A stretch of 37,191 nucleotides of DNA. It comes from Pullulanibacillus camelliae (GTDB taxonomy: Bacteria; Bacillota; Bacilli; Bacillales; Sporolactobacillaceae). Location: contig NZ_BMIR01000029.1 in NCBI RefSeq assembly GCF_014642655.1, forward strand, positions 1-37,191, in the 5' to 3' direction. The notes beneath the pieces are model-generated. The model made no database searches. It had not been told where the DNA came from and was given only the letters and a program-made list of their open reading frames with translations. The translations under genes and the position numbers were made by a program. Positions within the stretch are counted from its first letter, which is position 1. Each line of letters begins with the position of its first letter. This document shows, one piece after another, positions 18,484-28,175 of the stretch.

Positions 18484-19602
18484 ATGAAGGAAATTGAATT
18501 AAAACTTCAGGGGCAAATCAAGCGTTTGACCAACAGGACTTTTAAGTTTGATGAACGCGTTGGCGAGGGCTGGTTTTCTGCAGTTTATTTTCTGAAATCA
18601 TGTGAGATTGTCCAAAATTATAAACCTGATAACGTGGTAACGATGCAGTTTTTTCAAAAAAATCACGCTGTACTTTGTGGCACCGATGAAGCGATTGCGT
18701 TGTTGCATACTTTTGCTAAAGAACCAGATGCATTAGAGGTGTATTCACTCAAAGATGGCGACAAAATTGAGCCTTATGAAACGGTGCTAACCATCACAGG
18801 TCCCTATCAAAATTTTGGTTTTTTAGAAGGGCTTATTGATGGGATTCTTGGCCGTCGAACATCTGTGGCGACGAATGTTTATAATGTTGTCAAAGCGGCG
18901 CGATTGTCTGGCATTCAAAAACCGGTGATCTTCATGGGGGATCGTGACGATCATTTTACACAACAGGCTGGTGACGGCTATGCAGCTTACATTGGTGGGT
19001 CGACCGCTCAAGCCACTCATGCAATGAATGAATGGTGGGGAAAACAAGGGATGGGAACTATGCCTCACGCACTGATTCAATTATTTGAAGGCGATATCGT
19101 TGCTGCAGCGCATGCCTATCACAAGAGCTTTCCTGCTGATGATTTAGTAGCGCTTGTGGATTACAATAATGATGTTATTCATGATAGTCTGAAGCTCGCT
19201 GATGAGTTTGGTGAACTATTAAAAGTAGTTCGTCTGGACACCTCTAAAAATATGGTGGATAAATATTTCTTCCGTCATGAAGAGATGCTTGGCAAGTTTG
19301 ATCCAAGAGGTGTCAATGCCAAATTGATTTATGCTTTACGTGAAGCGCTGGATGAACATGGCCATCACCATGTAAAAATCATGGCAAGTGGTGGATTTGA
19401 TGTAGGAAAGATTAAAAGCTTTGAAGAAGCCCACGTACCTGTCGATATGTACGGAATCGGCAATCGTTTGCTCAAGGTTAATATTGGATTTACTGGGGAC
19501 AATGTGATATTAAATGGGAAACCTCAAGCAAAGACCGGACGGAAGTACCAACCGAATCCCCGTCTTGAAAAAGTAGAGAAGGAGCCATCCATGAGCATTT
19601 AA
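18484..19602 (+). CDS. Nicotinate phosphoribosyltransferase (short form)
   Basis: A 372-residue type II phosphoribosyltransferase-fold protein of the NAPRTase family, which joins nicotinate to PRPP in NAD salvage. Recognisable segments are QFFQKNHAVLCG near the N-terminus, the GRRTSVATN turn in the middle, GSTAQATHA, and the C-terminal IMASGGFDVGKI phosphate-binding loop followed by YGIGNRL. It is shorter than PncB of E. coli but matches the compact form seen in Firmicutes. There is no good ribosome site directly before the ATG, so translation may be coupled to a leader ORF or restructured by the hairpin. It lies alone between sftA and murC. Confidence 0.82.
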   Translation: MKEIELKLQGQIKRLTNRTFKFDERVGEGWFSAVYFLKSCEIVQNYKPDNVVTMQFFQKNHAVLCGTDEAIALLHTFAKEPDALEVYSLKDGDKIEPYETVLTITGPYQNFGFLEGLIDGILGRRTSVATNVYNVVKAARLSGIQKPVIFMGDRDDHFTQQAGDGYAAYIGGSTAQATHAMNEWWGKQGMGTMPHALIQLFEGDIVAAAHAYHKSFPADDLVALVDYNNDVIHDSLKLADEFGELLKVVRLDTSKNMVDKYFFRHEEMLGKFDPRGVNAKLIYALREALDEHGHHHVKIMASGGFDVGKIKSFEEAHVPVDMYGIGNRLLKVNIGFTGDNVILNGKPQAKTGRKYQPNPRLEKVEKEPSMSI

Positions 19603-19656
19603 AACGCTTAGGCATATGATGATGGTGGAATATTTTGATTGTATGGAGGTTGTGTT

Positions 19657-20967
19657 ATGACGAAATATCATTTCGTTGGCATTAAAGGGACTGGAATGAG
19701 CTCACTTGCTCAAATCCTACACGATAGAAAAGAAGAGGTTCAGGGTTCGGATGTTGAGAAGTGGTTCTTTACACAAGCTGAGTTGGAAAAGAGAAATATT
19801 CCGTTATTTCCTTTTGATAAAAATAATATACAAGAAGGTCAAACCATTATTTGCGGCAATGCTTTTGGTGATGATCATGAAGAAATGGTTCGCGCCAGAG
19901 AGCTAGGCTTACCTATATTTCGTTATTTTGACTTTTTGGGTGAATATGAGAAACACTTTACAAGTCTTGCGGTAACAGGTGCTCATGGGAAAACGGGAAC
20001 AACGGGACTCGCGGCGCATGTTTTTAGCGGCTTTGCGCCTACATCCTTTCTAATCGGTGATGGCACGGGAAAAGGGGTGGAGAACAGCCAATATTTCATT
20101 TATGAGGCTTGTGAGTATCGCCGCCACTTTTTACACTATGAACCTGATTACTGCATCATGACTAATATCGATTTTGATCATTCGGATTATTATAAGGATC
20201 TAAGTGACGTTATTGATGCTTTTCAATCCATGGCTCTAAAAGTAAAAAAAGCCATCTTTGCCTATGGGGATGACCCTCATCTTCAGCAGATAAAAAGCAA
20301 TGTTCCGATGATTTATTATGGCTTCAGTGAGGAAAATGACTTTCAAGCTCGCAATGTTGAGAGAAACGATGACGGCATGGCTTTTGATGTTTATGTAAGA
20401 AATGATCATTATGGACGGTTTCAAATCAATTCTTTTGGAGAACATAATGTATTAAATGCCCTTGGCGTCATTGCCTTTTGTCATTATTTAAAAGTGCCTA
20501 CAGATGTCATTAAAGAACGTCTGATGACCTTTAAAGGGGTCAGGCGTCGGTTCAGCCATCGGACATTGGGAAATCAGCATATTGTCGACGATTATGCGCA
20601 CCATCCGACAGAAATCAAAGCAACCATTAATGCGGCGAAGAACCAGTGGCCTAATAAAAAAGTCATTGCTATCTTTCAGCCTCACACCTATACGAGAACT
20701 CGAACCTTTCTTGATCAGTTTGCTGAAAGTCTAAAGGAAGCAGATAGAGTTTATCTATGTGATATCTTTGGTTCAGCACGTGAGACCGATGGCGATTTAA
20801 CCATCGATGATCTTCAGGCCAAAATTCCGGGTTCGGTATTGATTCGTGAGGAGACAATCGATCAGTTAAAACAGTATGAGGACGCTGTTTTGTTATTTAT
20901 GGGAGCTGGAGATATTCAAAAATATCAAAAAGCCTATGAAGCACTTTTAGCATCGACTGAAAAATGA
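19657..20967 (+). CDS. murC: UDP-N-acetylmuramate--L-alanine ligase
   Basis: A 436-residue Mur ligase that adds L-alanine to UDP-N-acetylmuramic acid, the first peptide step of peptidoglycan precursor synthesis. N-terminal Rossmann motif [17 protein letters not shown]-binding [11 protein letters not shown] at 107-117, central FDHSDYY, and the C-terminal HHPTEI and FQPHTYTRT segments are all present. The ATG at 19657 has GGAGGT at good spacing and gives the usual N-terminus; an earlier in-frame start (19639) has none. Position after sftA and before ytxGH matches Bacillus. Confidence 0.95.
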   Translation: MTKYHFVGIKGTGMSSLAQILHDRKEEVQGSDVEKWFFTQAELEKRNIPLFPFDKNNIQEGQTIICGNAFGDDHEEMVRARELGLPIFRYFDFLGEYEKHFTSLAVTGAHGKTGTTGLAAHVFSGFAPTSFLIGDGTGKGVENSQYFIYEACEYRRHFLHYEPDYCIMTNIDFDHSDYYKDLSDVIDAFQSMALKVKKAIFAYGDDPHLQQIKSNVPMIYYGFSEENDFQARNVERNDDGMAFDVYVRNDHYGRFQINSFGEHNVLNALGVIAFCHYLKVPTDVIKERLMTFKGVRRRFSHRTLGNQHIVDDYAHHPTEIKATINAAKNQWPNKKVIAIFQPHTYTRTRTFLDQFAESLKEADRVYLCDIFGSARETDGDLTIDDLQAKIPGSVLIREETIDQLKQYEDAVLLFMGAGDIQKYQKAYEALLASTEK

Positions 20968-21304
20968 TGGTCCTTTCTTTTAGGCTTTCTACTGAAAGAG
21001 GTTGAAGGCACTAGCCTCTTTCATGTAGAATGGTGTCAAGAGCTGTGCTTGGGAAAAAATGAAGAAAAGCCTTGTTTACGGATGGTGTAGGGCTATGCAG
21101 TTGGGTGACTCATTTTAAGCTCTGCTTTAGTTGGTTAGAACGAAGCTTTCCTGCTGACTCCACGTTTCCTTTCTGGTGTTCCAGAATCCTTGCATCTGCT
21201 GCTTTTTAAAGCACCCTCACAATGCTTCGCCGCTATTTAAGAATACTTTTTCATGTTTAAAAGAAAAATATAACGGGTAGTAGAGTTAAAAGGAGGCTAG
21301 TCTG
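20968..21304. other. Intergenic stretch between murC and ytxG
   Basis: No gene seen. A 9-bp hairpin at 20993-21023 (TGAAAGAGG/CCTCTTTCA) just after murC may stop transcription but lacks a T run. A TTCTGG-tgtt-CCAGAA inverted repeat lies at 21171-21186. The ytxG promoter is at the right end. Confidence 0.5.
21255..21280 (+). promoter_or_regulatory. Sigma-B-like promoter of ytxG-ytxH
   Basis: GTTTAA (21255-21260), 14-bp spacer, GGGTAG (21275-21280), matching the B. subtilis sigma-B consensus GTTTAA-N12-15-GGGTAT except the last base. B. subtilis ytxGHJ is known as a general stress operon. Confidence 0.8.
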
Positions 21305-21727
21305 GTGGAATTAATATTGTATCTTAGTGTTGCCTTACTTGCAGTTGCATTTGCCGTCCTTGTTTATTTTGTAGCTCAAACTCTTCGATCGGTACAGCAT
21401 ACTTTGGCAAATGTATCAGGGACACTAAATGATGTTGTGAACCAAATGGATGGCATTACACATGAAACGACAGAATTACTACATAAGACAAATCAGTTGA
21501 CAGCAGATATTCAGGAAAGAACACAAGCTCTAACGCCTGTTTTTGAGTCTGTTAAAGGTATTGGTGAATCTGTTCACAAAGTGAATGCATCGATTGAACA
21601 GGTCACACAAAATGTTGTTCAGAAGAGTGAGAGGCATTCTGATGAAATTGCAAGGGCTGTTCAATGGACTGAAGCGGCTATTGACATGTGGCATAAGTGG
21701 AAAAATAAAAAATTAAAACAACATTAA
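21305..21727 (+). CDS. ytxG: YtxG-like general stress protein (DUF948)
   Basis: A 140-residue protein with one N-terminal membrane span (about 4-25) and a long helical, probably coiled-coil cytoplasmic part with heptad-like spacing, typical of DUF948. The GTG start follows AGGAGG by eight bases. It is co-transcribed with ytxH 15 bases downstream from the sigma-B-like promoter. Molecular function is unknown; in B. subtilis the operon is induced by general stress. The third gene of that operon, ytxJ, is not in this window. Confidence 0.85.
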   Translation: MELILYLSVALLAVAFAVLVYFVAQTLRSVQHTLANVSGTLNDVVNQMDGITHETTELLHKTNQLTADIQERTQALTPVFESVKGIGESVHKVNASIEQVTQNVVQKSERHSDEIARAVQWTEAAIDMWHKWKNKKLKQH

Positions 21728-21742
21728 GGAGATGGAGAAGCG

Positions 21743-22117
21743 ATGAGTAACGACAATCATAATATCAATACCAAGGATTTTTTGATTGGTGCTCTAGTCG
21801 GTGGAATTGTTGGAGGGGTAACAGCATTACTCTTTGCGCCAAAATCAGGCAAAGAGCTCAGAGGCGATCTGAATGCACAGTCACAGGCGGTTAAGAGAAA
21901 GGGAGGCGATCTTGCCGTCATCGCCAAGGAAAAATCAGCAAGCTTAGCAAAGACAGTATCCGAGCAATCTGCTCAGTTAGCGAATAAAATGAAGGATTTA
22001 CCTGATTCTATCGGTATCAATACGAGAGCGTCGGAAAATACAGCTGTTACTGGCATTGAATTGAACAAAGAGACACAGGAAAACGACAAAGTAGCAGATG
22101 CTGAAGAAGAAAAATAA
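21743..22117 (+). CDS. ytxH: YtxH-domain general stress protein
   Basis: A 124-residue protein with the classic YtxH start: a glycine-rich hydrophobic span (LIGALVGGIVGGVTALLFAP, about 14-33) followed by KSGKELR and a helical, lysine/serine-rich tail ending in an acidic stretch. AGGAGATGG precedes the ATG. Second gene of the stress operon; a strong terminator follows. Function unknown. Confidence 0.88.
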   Translation: MSNDNHNINTKDFLIGALVGGIVGGVTALLFAPKSGKELRGDLNAQSQAVKRKGGDLAVIAKEKSASLAKTVSEQSAQLANKMKDLPDSIGINTRASENTAVTGIELNKETQENDKVADAEEEK

Positions 22118-22131
22118 TAGCTTTTTCCTTC

Positions 22132-22159
22132 AAAAAGGCCGCTGAAGTTGGCCTTTTTT
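22132..22159 (+). terminator. Intrinsic terminator of ytxG-ytxH
   Basis: AAAAAGGCC (22132-22140) pairs with GGCCTTTTT (22150-22158), ending in a T run. Confidence 0.88.
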
Positions 22160-22540
22160 CGCTTGTATTATGAAGTCAGCGTCAGAATAGCTAAAAGCAC
22201 TAGTATTTGGTGATCTCCATGTGAACATTTGAAAAGATAACATTGCAGGTGGATAATGGAGAATGGATTTCATAATGCTGCTGTTTTCATTGGCTAAGTA
22301 TGGGGGGAGCTTGGTCTAGTGGGAGACTTGAGCGTCACCTTAGTCAGTGGCTCTCTCGTGTAAGGGTTCATGACAACCAAGAGTAGGGATTGCGAAAATG
22401 GGGGTTTTCACTAGAAAATCGTCAAATAATGTACATAATTGCACAATAAAGAGATAAAAATTGTATAAAATAGCACCAAAACAACACTTTTTTGGTTATA
22501 ATAAGACTTAAAAAGGAACGGACCTAAGGAGGAAATAAAA
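22160..22540. other. Intergenic stretch before ccpA, with possible -10 box
   Basis: No coding frame supported; ytxJ and the aroA gene that often lie here in Bacillus are absent. A TATAAT at 22497-22502, about 35 bases before the ATG, may be the ccpA -10 box, but no good -35 is 16-18 bases upstream. TTGCAC (22439) with TATAAA (22464) is a poorer alternative at 19-bp spacing. Confidence 0.4.
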
Positions 22541-23542
22541 ATGAGTGCAACAATTTATGATGTAGCAAGAGAAGCAGGCGTGTCAATGGCAACCGTTTCT
22601 CGTGTTGTTAATGGAAATCCTAATGTGAAACCAACCACAAGAAAAAAGGTACAGGACGCAATCAAACGGCTTGGCTATCGCCCTAATGCTGTGGCTCGTG
22701 GTCTGGCAAGTAAGAAAACGACTACCGTAGGTGTTATTATTCCTGATATTTCGAGCATTTTCTTTTCAGAGCTTGCACGTGGCATTGAAGATATTGCAAC
22801 CATGTACAAATATAATATTATCCTGAGCAATTCTGATCAAAATGAGGACAAAGAGCTTCACTTAATTCAAACAATGCTTGGAAAACAAGTCGACGGCATC
22901 GTGTTCATGGGTGGAAAAATTTCTGATAACTTAATCGAGGAATTCAAGCAATCACCCGTACCCATTGTTTTAGCTGCTACGCTTGATGAACGTCAGACGA
23001 TTCCATCGGTTAACATTGATTATGATCAAGCAGCTTATGATGCCGTCTCTTATTTTATTGATCGCGGACACAAAAGAATTGCAGCTGTCTCTGGTCCTCT
23101 TCACGATCCTATCAATGGCAAAAAGAAAATCGAGGGCTATAATCGCGCTTTAAAAGAAGGCAACATTAAACCAGATGAAGAGCTAATCATCGCAGGTGAT
23201 TATACATATGATTCTGGAAAAGAGGCAACCGAACAATTATTGGCGCTTCAGGAGCCACCAACAGCTATTTTTGCTTCGAACGATGAAATGGCACTTGGGG
23301 TCATCCATCAAATTCAGGATACTGGATTAAATGTTCCTAATGATATTGAAGTGGTCAGTTGTGAAAATACACGTTTAGCGCAAATGGTTCGGCCGACACT
23401 TTCGTCTGTTGTTTTACCGATGTACGATATTGGTGCGGTCGCCATGCGCCTGTTAACAAAGTATATGAATAAAGAAAAGGTGGACGACAATACAGTTGTT
23501 CTACCACATCGAATGGAATATCGGGGTTCAACAATAGAATAA
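22541..23542 (+). CDS. ccpA: Catabolite control protein A
   Basis: A 333-residue LacI/GalR-family regulator. The N-terminal helix-turn-helix and hinge (about 1-60: [34 protein letters not shown]) precede a periplasmic-binding-protein-like core ([13 protein letters not shown] onward). CcpA binds cre sites when partnered with HPr-Ser-P and controls carbon catabolite repression and activation. Length and order after ytxH agree with Bacillus ccpA. TAAGGAGG precedes the ATG. A hairpin terminator follows. A cre-like sequence occurs in the chemoreceptor 1 promoter of this same window. Confidence 0.96.
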   Translation: MSATIYDVAREAGVSMATVSRVVNGNPNVKPTTRKKVQDAIKRLGYRPNAVARGLASKKTTTVGVIIPDISSIFFSELARGIEDIATMYKYNIILSNSDQNEDKELHLIQTMLGKQVDGIVFMGGKISDNLIEEFKQSPVPIVLAATLDERQTIPSVNIDYDQAAYDAVSYFIDRGHKRIAAVSGPLHDPINGKKKIEGYNRALKEGNIKPDEELIIAGDYTYDSGKEATEQLLALQEPPTAIFASNDEMALGVIHQIQDTGLNVPNDIEVVSCENTRLAQMVRPTLSSVVLPMYDIGAVAMRLLTKYMNKEKVDDNTVVLPHRMEYRGSTIE

Positions 23543-23547
23543 TGCTT

Positions 23548-23577
23548 AAGAAGGAGGGCGCTCATGCCCTCCTTCTT
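23548..23577 (+). terminator. Hairpin terminator of ccpA
   Basis: A 12-bp GC-rich perfect stem (23548-23559 with 23566-23577) with a 6-nt loop lies right after the stop; the T run is short. Confidence 0.7.
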
Positions 23578-23675
23578 ATATGAGCGAGAGTTGGTTTAGG
23601 AGAGGAAGATAGCACATTGCATGAGCGTCGTCCTTCAGTTCTTTAAAGGTTTTGTAAGCATGCCTCTCAAATAAA

Positions 23676-23717
23676 AAAAGGCTCCATGGTGAAAGCATCT
23701 TCGCCATGGAGCCTTTT
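23676..23717. terminator. Bidirectional terminator, mainly for the PBP gene
   Basis: A 14-bp perfect stem (23676-23689 with 23704-23717) is flanked by seven A residues on one side and TTTT on the other. On the minus strand it follows the PBP stop codon by about 50 bases. Confidence 0.88.
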
Positions 23718-23766
23718 CTATTCCTACGATAAGAGAAGGAATACCACTAACGCCTTAATGGTGTTC

Positions 23767-26700
23767 CTATTCATTTTTTTCTTGAGCGTTTTCTTTGTCT
23801 TGATTCGTGTTTTGATCGTCCTTTTGAGGAGTCTCTTGATTTTTATCCTGTGTCTTGGTTTCGTCTTCCTTACTTTTGTTTGTCTCTTTGTCACTGGCTT
23901 CATTAGAAGTTGATGCTTTTTTCTCATCAGTGGCTGCTGTCTTTTTATCTGCAGCGTCATTTTTTACTGTAACAATGGAGGTGGCTTTAGATACTTTTCC
24001 AGTGATATCAACGGCAACAACATAAAAGTGATTAGCATCCGAAGAAATCTTATAATTTAAGCTGTCATTAGCATTAATAGCGGCAAGCTTATGGTAATTA
24101 TTATCACTAGTGGAGCCATAAATATAGTAACCCACGACATCATTTGAAGCGCTTCGTGACCAGCTTAGATTCTTTCCACTGAGTCGGACACTGCCAGGTG
24201 AGGCGGGAGCTTTACTATCCGCATGGAAGCTTTGGACCGAATTGAGATTACTGCCGCCTTTAAGACTTGTTTTGATTTGGCTTGTGATTAAGTAAGGGAA
24301 GCGTGTCTTAAGAAAGCTAGTATCAAGAATGCCCCCTTTATCTGTAAATTCTTTAGGTGTCGAAGACAAGGCTTGATATTTCTTCCCATTTATCGTTACA
24401 AATGCGCCTTGGCTCACCGATAATTGACCCTTTCCAGTTGGTAAGTACTTAGAATTGAAAAGATCAGTAACGGTCAACCCTGCACTTTTACATGAACTCG
24501 TCACGGGGCCATTCGTTAGCCCACAAAAGGTCCGTTTGACAATGCCACCAGGCATGTTGAAGCTTTTATCAGGATCCATCAGTTTTGGATCAACATCATA
24601 AGCGGCATTGGCAAATGCTGACCAAAGAATGGATTGATTGTAGTGATAATTAGAATGGCTGAGTTCAAGCGAATGTACACTGCCGTTAATATTGACCTGT
24701 TGCTGGTCAAAGCCTGTCCAGATGCCTAATGTGACATTGGGGTTAGAAGCAACAAACCACCCATCATGCCAATCCTGACTGGTTCCTGTTTTACCATACC
24801 AGTCGCTGCTGAATTTCAATCGACCAGGGACATCGGCAGCAGTTCCTCCACCTTTCATAACATCCCGTAGCATATCAACGACCAAGTAGGAGGTTTGCGG
24901 TGAAAAGACCTTCACGGGTTTCACCTTGTGCTGATAAATCACCTTTCCGTCATTGGTTGTAATTTTATCAATCATGTAGGCATCGACAAAATTCCCACCA
25001 TTGGCGAAGGTGGCATAGGCATTGGTATTTTCTTCTACCGTTACTCCTTTTGTCAGACCCCCAATACCGACTGGCAACGGTCCCTTATCAGGATAGAGAA
25101 GAGAAGTGAAGCCCATCTTCTTCAAATAATTTAATGGTTCAAAATGCTGACGATCATCATAATAGGTTTCTAAAGCTGGGATATTATGCGATAATGCCAG
25201 CGCTTGTCGGGCAGTTTCCAGCCCGTGGAAAAGGCCATTTCCAGCCTCGCCATAGTTATGGGGCTCATATCCACCAGGGAATTTGGTGGGTAAGTCGGCC
25301 ATGATGGTCCCTGGTGAGAGGAGCCCATTTTCTATCGCAGGCCCATAATCCAACAACGGCTTCATGGTTGAGCCGTTTTGCCTTGTCGTTTGGGTCGCAT
25401 GATTCACCTTGGAATATTGATAGGCCTTATCCTTTCTCCCAGGAACGTAGCTAATAATCGCACCCGTATCATTCTTGATCAACACTGACCCCACTTCCAT
25501 CGGAAAATGTAAGGTTTCCTTTTTTCCGGTTTTGGGATCAACCGTATTAAAGATTTTATCTGGCTCGTAAGCACTGGAATGATTGGCAGCAGCTTGCATT
25601 TTATCATAGATATCTTTATTGACGGTTGTATAGATTTTGTAGCCGTTACTATCTAACGCTTTGCTAGCATTATCAAGATATTGATTGAATAAATCGGCAT
25701 TTTTTTTAACCTTCTTATAATCAAGACCTGACTTTTCTACGTTTTCCTGAATGCTGCGATTGGTGCCTCGACTCTTTTGGACGGCGGTGAGCCATTCAAT
25801 ATTATTGAGCTGTGTGGCATCCTCCTCTAGTTTTTTACCGTCATACCCTTGTTTATTGGCGGCAATTATCGCTAATTGCTTTTCAGCTCGTTCACGAATA
25901 TCAGCCATGAGTGCAGGGTATTTAAGATTCGAAGGTTCTTTTTCCTTAGCGAAGTGCTTTTTATAATCATATTTGAGCGCTTCATCATATTGTGGCTTGG
26001 TTATATAGCCAGCATCAAGCATGCGTTTTAAAACAACGTGTGCGCGGTTAACGCCAAGGGAGATATCCTTTTTGACTCCCCCAGAATTTTCAAAAGGTGT
26101 GTAAGCAAAAGGATTCTTTGGCAATCCCGCAATAAATGCGGCTTGAGCTAAATTAAGATGGTTGGCATCGACATTAAAAATTCCTTTTGCCGCGGCTTCG
26201 ATACCCGCAATATTTTGTCCCATGGAATTTCTTCCGAAGGGAATAACATTGATATACGCTTGTAAAATCTGATCCTTATTAAAGAACTTCTCTACTCTTA
26301 ACGACAGTAAAATCTCTCTCGCTTTACGGTCAAAGGAAACTTGATTGGTTAAAATTTGATTTTTGACAAGCTGTTGGGTGATGGTACTCCCACCTGTGAC
26401 AACCGGTTGGTTTGTAAGCTCTTGATAAACCGCACGAAAAACAGACTTAGGAACAACACCATGATGTTCATAAAAGAGTTGATCTTCAGTGGCAAGTAGG
26501 GCGTGAATATACAATGGGGAAACGTCTTTCAGGGAAACATCTGTGCGAATTAAGTCAGACGGTAAGCGTCCCAATGATTTATTATCAGCAAAATAAATCG
26601 AGCTCGTTTCCGAATAATTGGTGATATCTTTCTTTAGGGTTGTGTAATCTAAAATTGGCTGATCCTTGACTAAAGATGCAAAATAACCGGCGGCGACGCC

Positions 26701-26862
26701 TCCGGCAAAAAATCCCCCGATAAAAAGAATTGAAACAAAAATTAAAAATAAGTTCCAAGCGACTTTATAGCTAATGCGAAAGCCTTTGAATATATTTTTT
26801 TCATTTAACCACTCATAAGCGGTTTTGAGGTGCTTCCACAGAGTTGATGATTTAAAGTTCAT
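23767..26862 (-). CDS. Class A penicillin-binding protein (PBP1A family) with fibronectin III domain
   Basis: A 1031-residue bifunctional cell-wall synthase. Cytoplasmic start, one membrane span at about 34-58, glycosyltransferase GT51 domain (catalytic E126 in ATEDQLFYEHHG, then GGSTITQQLVKN), and transpeptidase domain with active-site S498 in STMK, an SHN motif and KTGT at 691-694. A fibronectin III module (about 882-967) and a Lys/Glu/Asn/Gln-rich low-complexity tail (968-1031) follow. It makes and cross-links peptidoglycan outside the membrane. The ATG at 26862 has GGGAGGAAA at good spacing; the frame is open six codons further. It is convergent with ccpA and divergent from yhfZ. Confidence 0.92.
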   Translation of the reverse strand: MNFKSSTLWKHLKTAYEWLNEKNIFKGFRISYKVAWNLFLIFVSILFIGGFFAGGVAAGYFASLVKDQPILDYTTLKKDITNYSETSSIYFADNKSLGRLPSDLIRTDVSLKDVSPLYIHALLATEDQLFYEHHGVVPKSVFRAVYQELTNQPVVTGGSTITQQLVKNQILTNQVSFDRKAREILLSLRVEKFFNKDQILQAYINVIPFGRNSMGQNIAGIEAAAKGIFNVDANHLNLAQAAFIAGLPKNPFAYTPFENSGGVKKDISLGVNRAHVVLKRMLDAGYITKPQYDEALKYDYKKHFAKEKEPSNLKYPALMADIRERAEKQLAIIAANKQGYDGKKLEEDATQLNNIEWLTAVQKSRGTNRSIQENVEKSGLDYKKVKKNADLFNQYLDNASKALDSNGYKIYTTVNKDIYDKMQAAANHSSAYEPDKIFNTVDPKTGKKETLHFPMEVGSVLIKNDTGAIISYVPGRKDKAYQYSKVNHATQTTRQNGSTMKPLLDYGPAIENGLLSPGTIMADLPTKFPGGYEPHNYGEAGNGLFHGLETARQALALSHNIPALETYYDDRQHFEPLNYLKKMGFTSLLYPDKGPLPVGIGGLTKGVTVEENTNAYATFANGGNFVDAYMIDKITTNDGKVIYQHKVKPVKVFSPQTSYLVVDMLRDVMKGGGTAADVPGRLKFSSDWYGKTGTSQDWHDGWFVASNPNVTLGIWTGFDQQQVNINGSVHSLELSHSNYHYNQSILWSAFANAAYDVDPKLMDPDKSFNMPGGIVKRTFCGLTNGPVTSSCKSAGLTVTDLFNSKYLPTGKGQLSVSQGAFVTINGKKYQALSSTPKEFTDKGGILDTSFLKTRFPYLITSQIKTSLKGGSNLNSVQSFHADSKAPASPGSVRLSGKNLSWSRSASNDVVGYYIYGSTSDNNYHKLAAINANDSLNYKISSDANHFYVVAVDITGKVSKATSIVTVKNDAADKKTAATDEKKASTSNEASDKETNKSKEDETKTQDKNQETPQKDDQNTNQDKENAQEKNE

Positions 26863-27165
26863 ATGCTTTCCTCCCAACACGTGCGAACTTCAACCTTTCA
26901 CAATTAGTGCATTGACTATGTATACATAACTTGCTTTTCGTCTCTCATAAATAGATAAGTAGACTCGATTTAGATCAATCCTATTGTAATATATTTTGGC
27001 AAACCGGGAAAGAGGGGCGTCTATATTAAAAGCGGGGATAGCTTAAGGGGAAAGTGCCTTTGCTTTCTAGTTATAACTCCAGCACCTCCATTTTAGGAAA
27101 AAAGCTTATAGAGGTTTTCTTGTATTCATTTCGACACTTTTTTCTGATTTTTTTGCTTAAAGGCT

Positions 27166-27193
27166 TTGCTTTTCTAGTAAGAGATGGTATACT
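27166..27193 (+). promoter_or_regulatory. Candidate promoter of the yhf operon
   Basis: TTGCTT (27166-27171), 16-bp spacer, TATACT (27188-27193). The -10 box lies inside the palindrome 27187-27203, the usual layout for a repressor that blocks polymerase. Confidence 0.5.
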
Positions 27194-27203
27194 ATCAGTA
27201 TAC
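27187..27203. promoter_or_regulatory. Palindromic operator candidate GTATACT-ATC-AGTATAC
   Basis: Perfect 7-bp arms with a 3-bp spacer overlap the -10 box before yhfZ. Most likely bound by YhfZ itself (autoregulation). A related GTATAC core is in the palindrome at 26917-26928, and a looser TATACTGA-type copy precedes yhfY near 28191. Confidence 0.55.
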
Positions 27204-27242
27204 AAAAAAATGTATATTGAATTTAAAGGACGTTTGCATAGT

Positions 27243-28175
27243 ATGACTAGGACATGGGAAAGTTTATATTCTAAAAATGGATTAGCTGCCAAAAATATTG
27301 CAGAGGACCTCCTTTCTGTTGAAAATGGTGGGCGGATTCCGAGAGTTAGTGATTTTTGTGATAAGTTTTCCTTGGGAAGAGGAACAGTCCAAGGTGCTTT
27401 AAGGCTATTAGAGCTTATGAATGCGATTGAGTTGGAATCTAGAGGGCATCTTGGAACATTTTTAAAAAGCAAAGATGTAAGCGTTTTGCTTGAAATTGCC
27501 GGAATCGGCCCTTTGGTTGGTGTTATGCCGCTCCCTTATTCCAAAAAGTATGAGGGATTAGCAACCGGGATTGTTGATGTGTTCGATAACTTGAATAAGC
27601 GTGTCAGCTTAGCTTATATGAGAGGGTCTCGGACGCGAGTGGAGGCATTGAAGGCTAGAAGATATGATTTTGCCATTCTTTCATTAATGGCTGCAAAAGA
27701 AGCAATCGCTAATAATAAGGGACTGGAAATCATCAAGACCTTCGGACCAGGCACGTATGTTACCGAGCATAAGGTGTTTTTCTCTGATTCTAGCAAGCGC
27801 CGGATTGAAGCGGGTATGCGGGTTGGAATTGACCGTTCTTCTTCAGACCAAGCGAATATCACGCTTAATGAGTGTCAGGGGATTGCGGTTGATTTTGTAG
27901 ATACCAATTACATGCAGCTGTTTGATATGCTGAAGCAAGGCGATTTAGATGCAGCCGTTTGGAACATCGATGAAGTGCGTTCTGTCCAAACCTTCCAAAC
28001 AGGTGAGTTTCAGTCTGTGGAAGCGCGTACTCTTGCTAAGCAAGCTTCAGAAGCAACCATTATTGTTGATGGAATGCGGCATGAGGTGAAGGAGCAGATG
28101 ACTTTGCTTGATGTTGAATCGGTATGTCGGACTCAGCTTTCGGTAGAAAAGGGGGAGCGTTTCCCGCGTTATTAA
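27243..28175 (+). CDS. yhfZ: YhfZ-like transcriptional regulator
   Basis: A 310-residue protein. The N-terminal about 75 residues look like a winged helix of GntR type (IPRVSDFCDKFSLGRGTVQGALRLLE, then a GHLGTFL wing). The rest resembles a solute-binding-like effector domain (about 90-290), as in the YhfZ family. It should sense a pathway metabolite and control the operon. Length agrees with E. coli YhfZ. The start is uncertain: ATG 27243 has AAAGGA about 12 bases upstream; an in-frame ATG at 27210 would leave almost no leader. First gene of the nine-gene cluster; yhfY follows after 48 bases. Confidence 0.78.
   Translation: MTRTWESLYSKNGLAAKNIAEDLLSVENGGRIPRVSDFCDKFSLGRGTVQGALRLLELMNAIELESRGHLGTFLKSKDVSVLLEIAGIGPLVGVMPLPYSKKYEGLATGIVDVFDNLNKRVSLAYMRGSRTRVEALKARRYDFAILSLMAAKEAIANNKGLEIIKTFGPGTYVTEHKVFFSDSSKRRIEAGMRVGIDRSSSDQANITLNECQGIAVDFVDTNYMQLFDMLKQGDLDAAVWNIDEVRSVQTFQTGEFQSVEARTLAKQASEATIIVDGMRHEVKEQMTLLDVESVCRTQLSVEKGERFPRY

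Larger units (their letters stand above)
26863..27242. other. Intergenic stretch between the PBP gene and yhfZ
   Basis: Divergent control region. It holds the 12-bp palindrome TATGTATACATA at 26917-26928 on the PBP side, and the yhfZ promoter and operator near 27166-27203. No gene supported in between. Confidence 0.6.

Noticed and set aside
27054-27242. N-terminal extension of YhfZ by about 63 residues
   Set aside because: It would lie over the promoter and operator, and E. coli YhfZ is close to the 310-residue form.
27071-27472. 133-codon frame opposite yhfZ
   Set aside because: It shadows the yhfZ coding sequence and its promoter; the composition is unlike a real protein.
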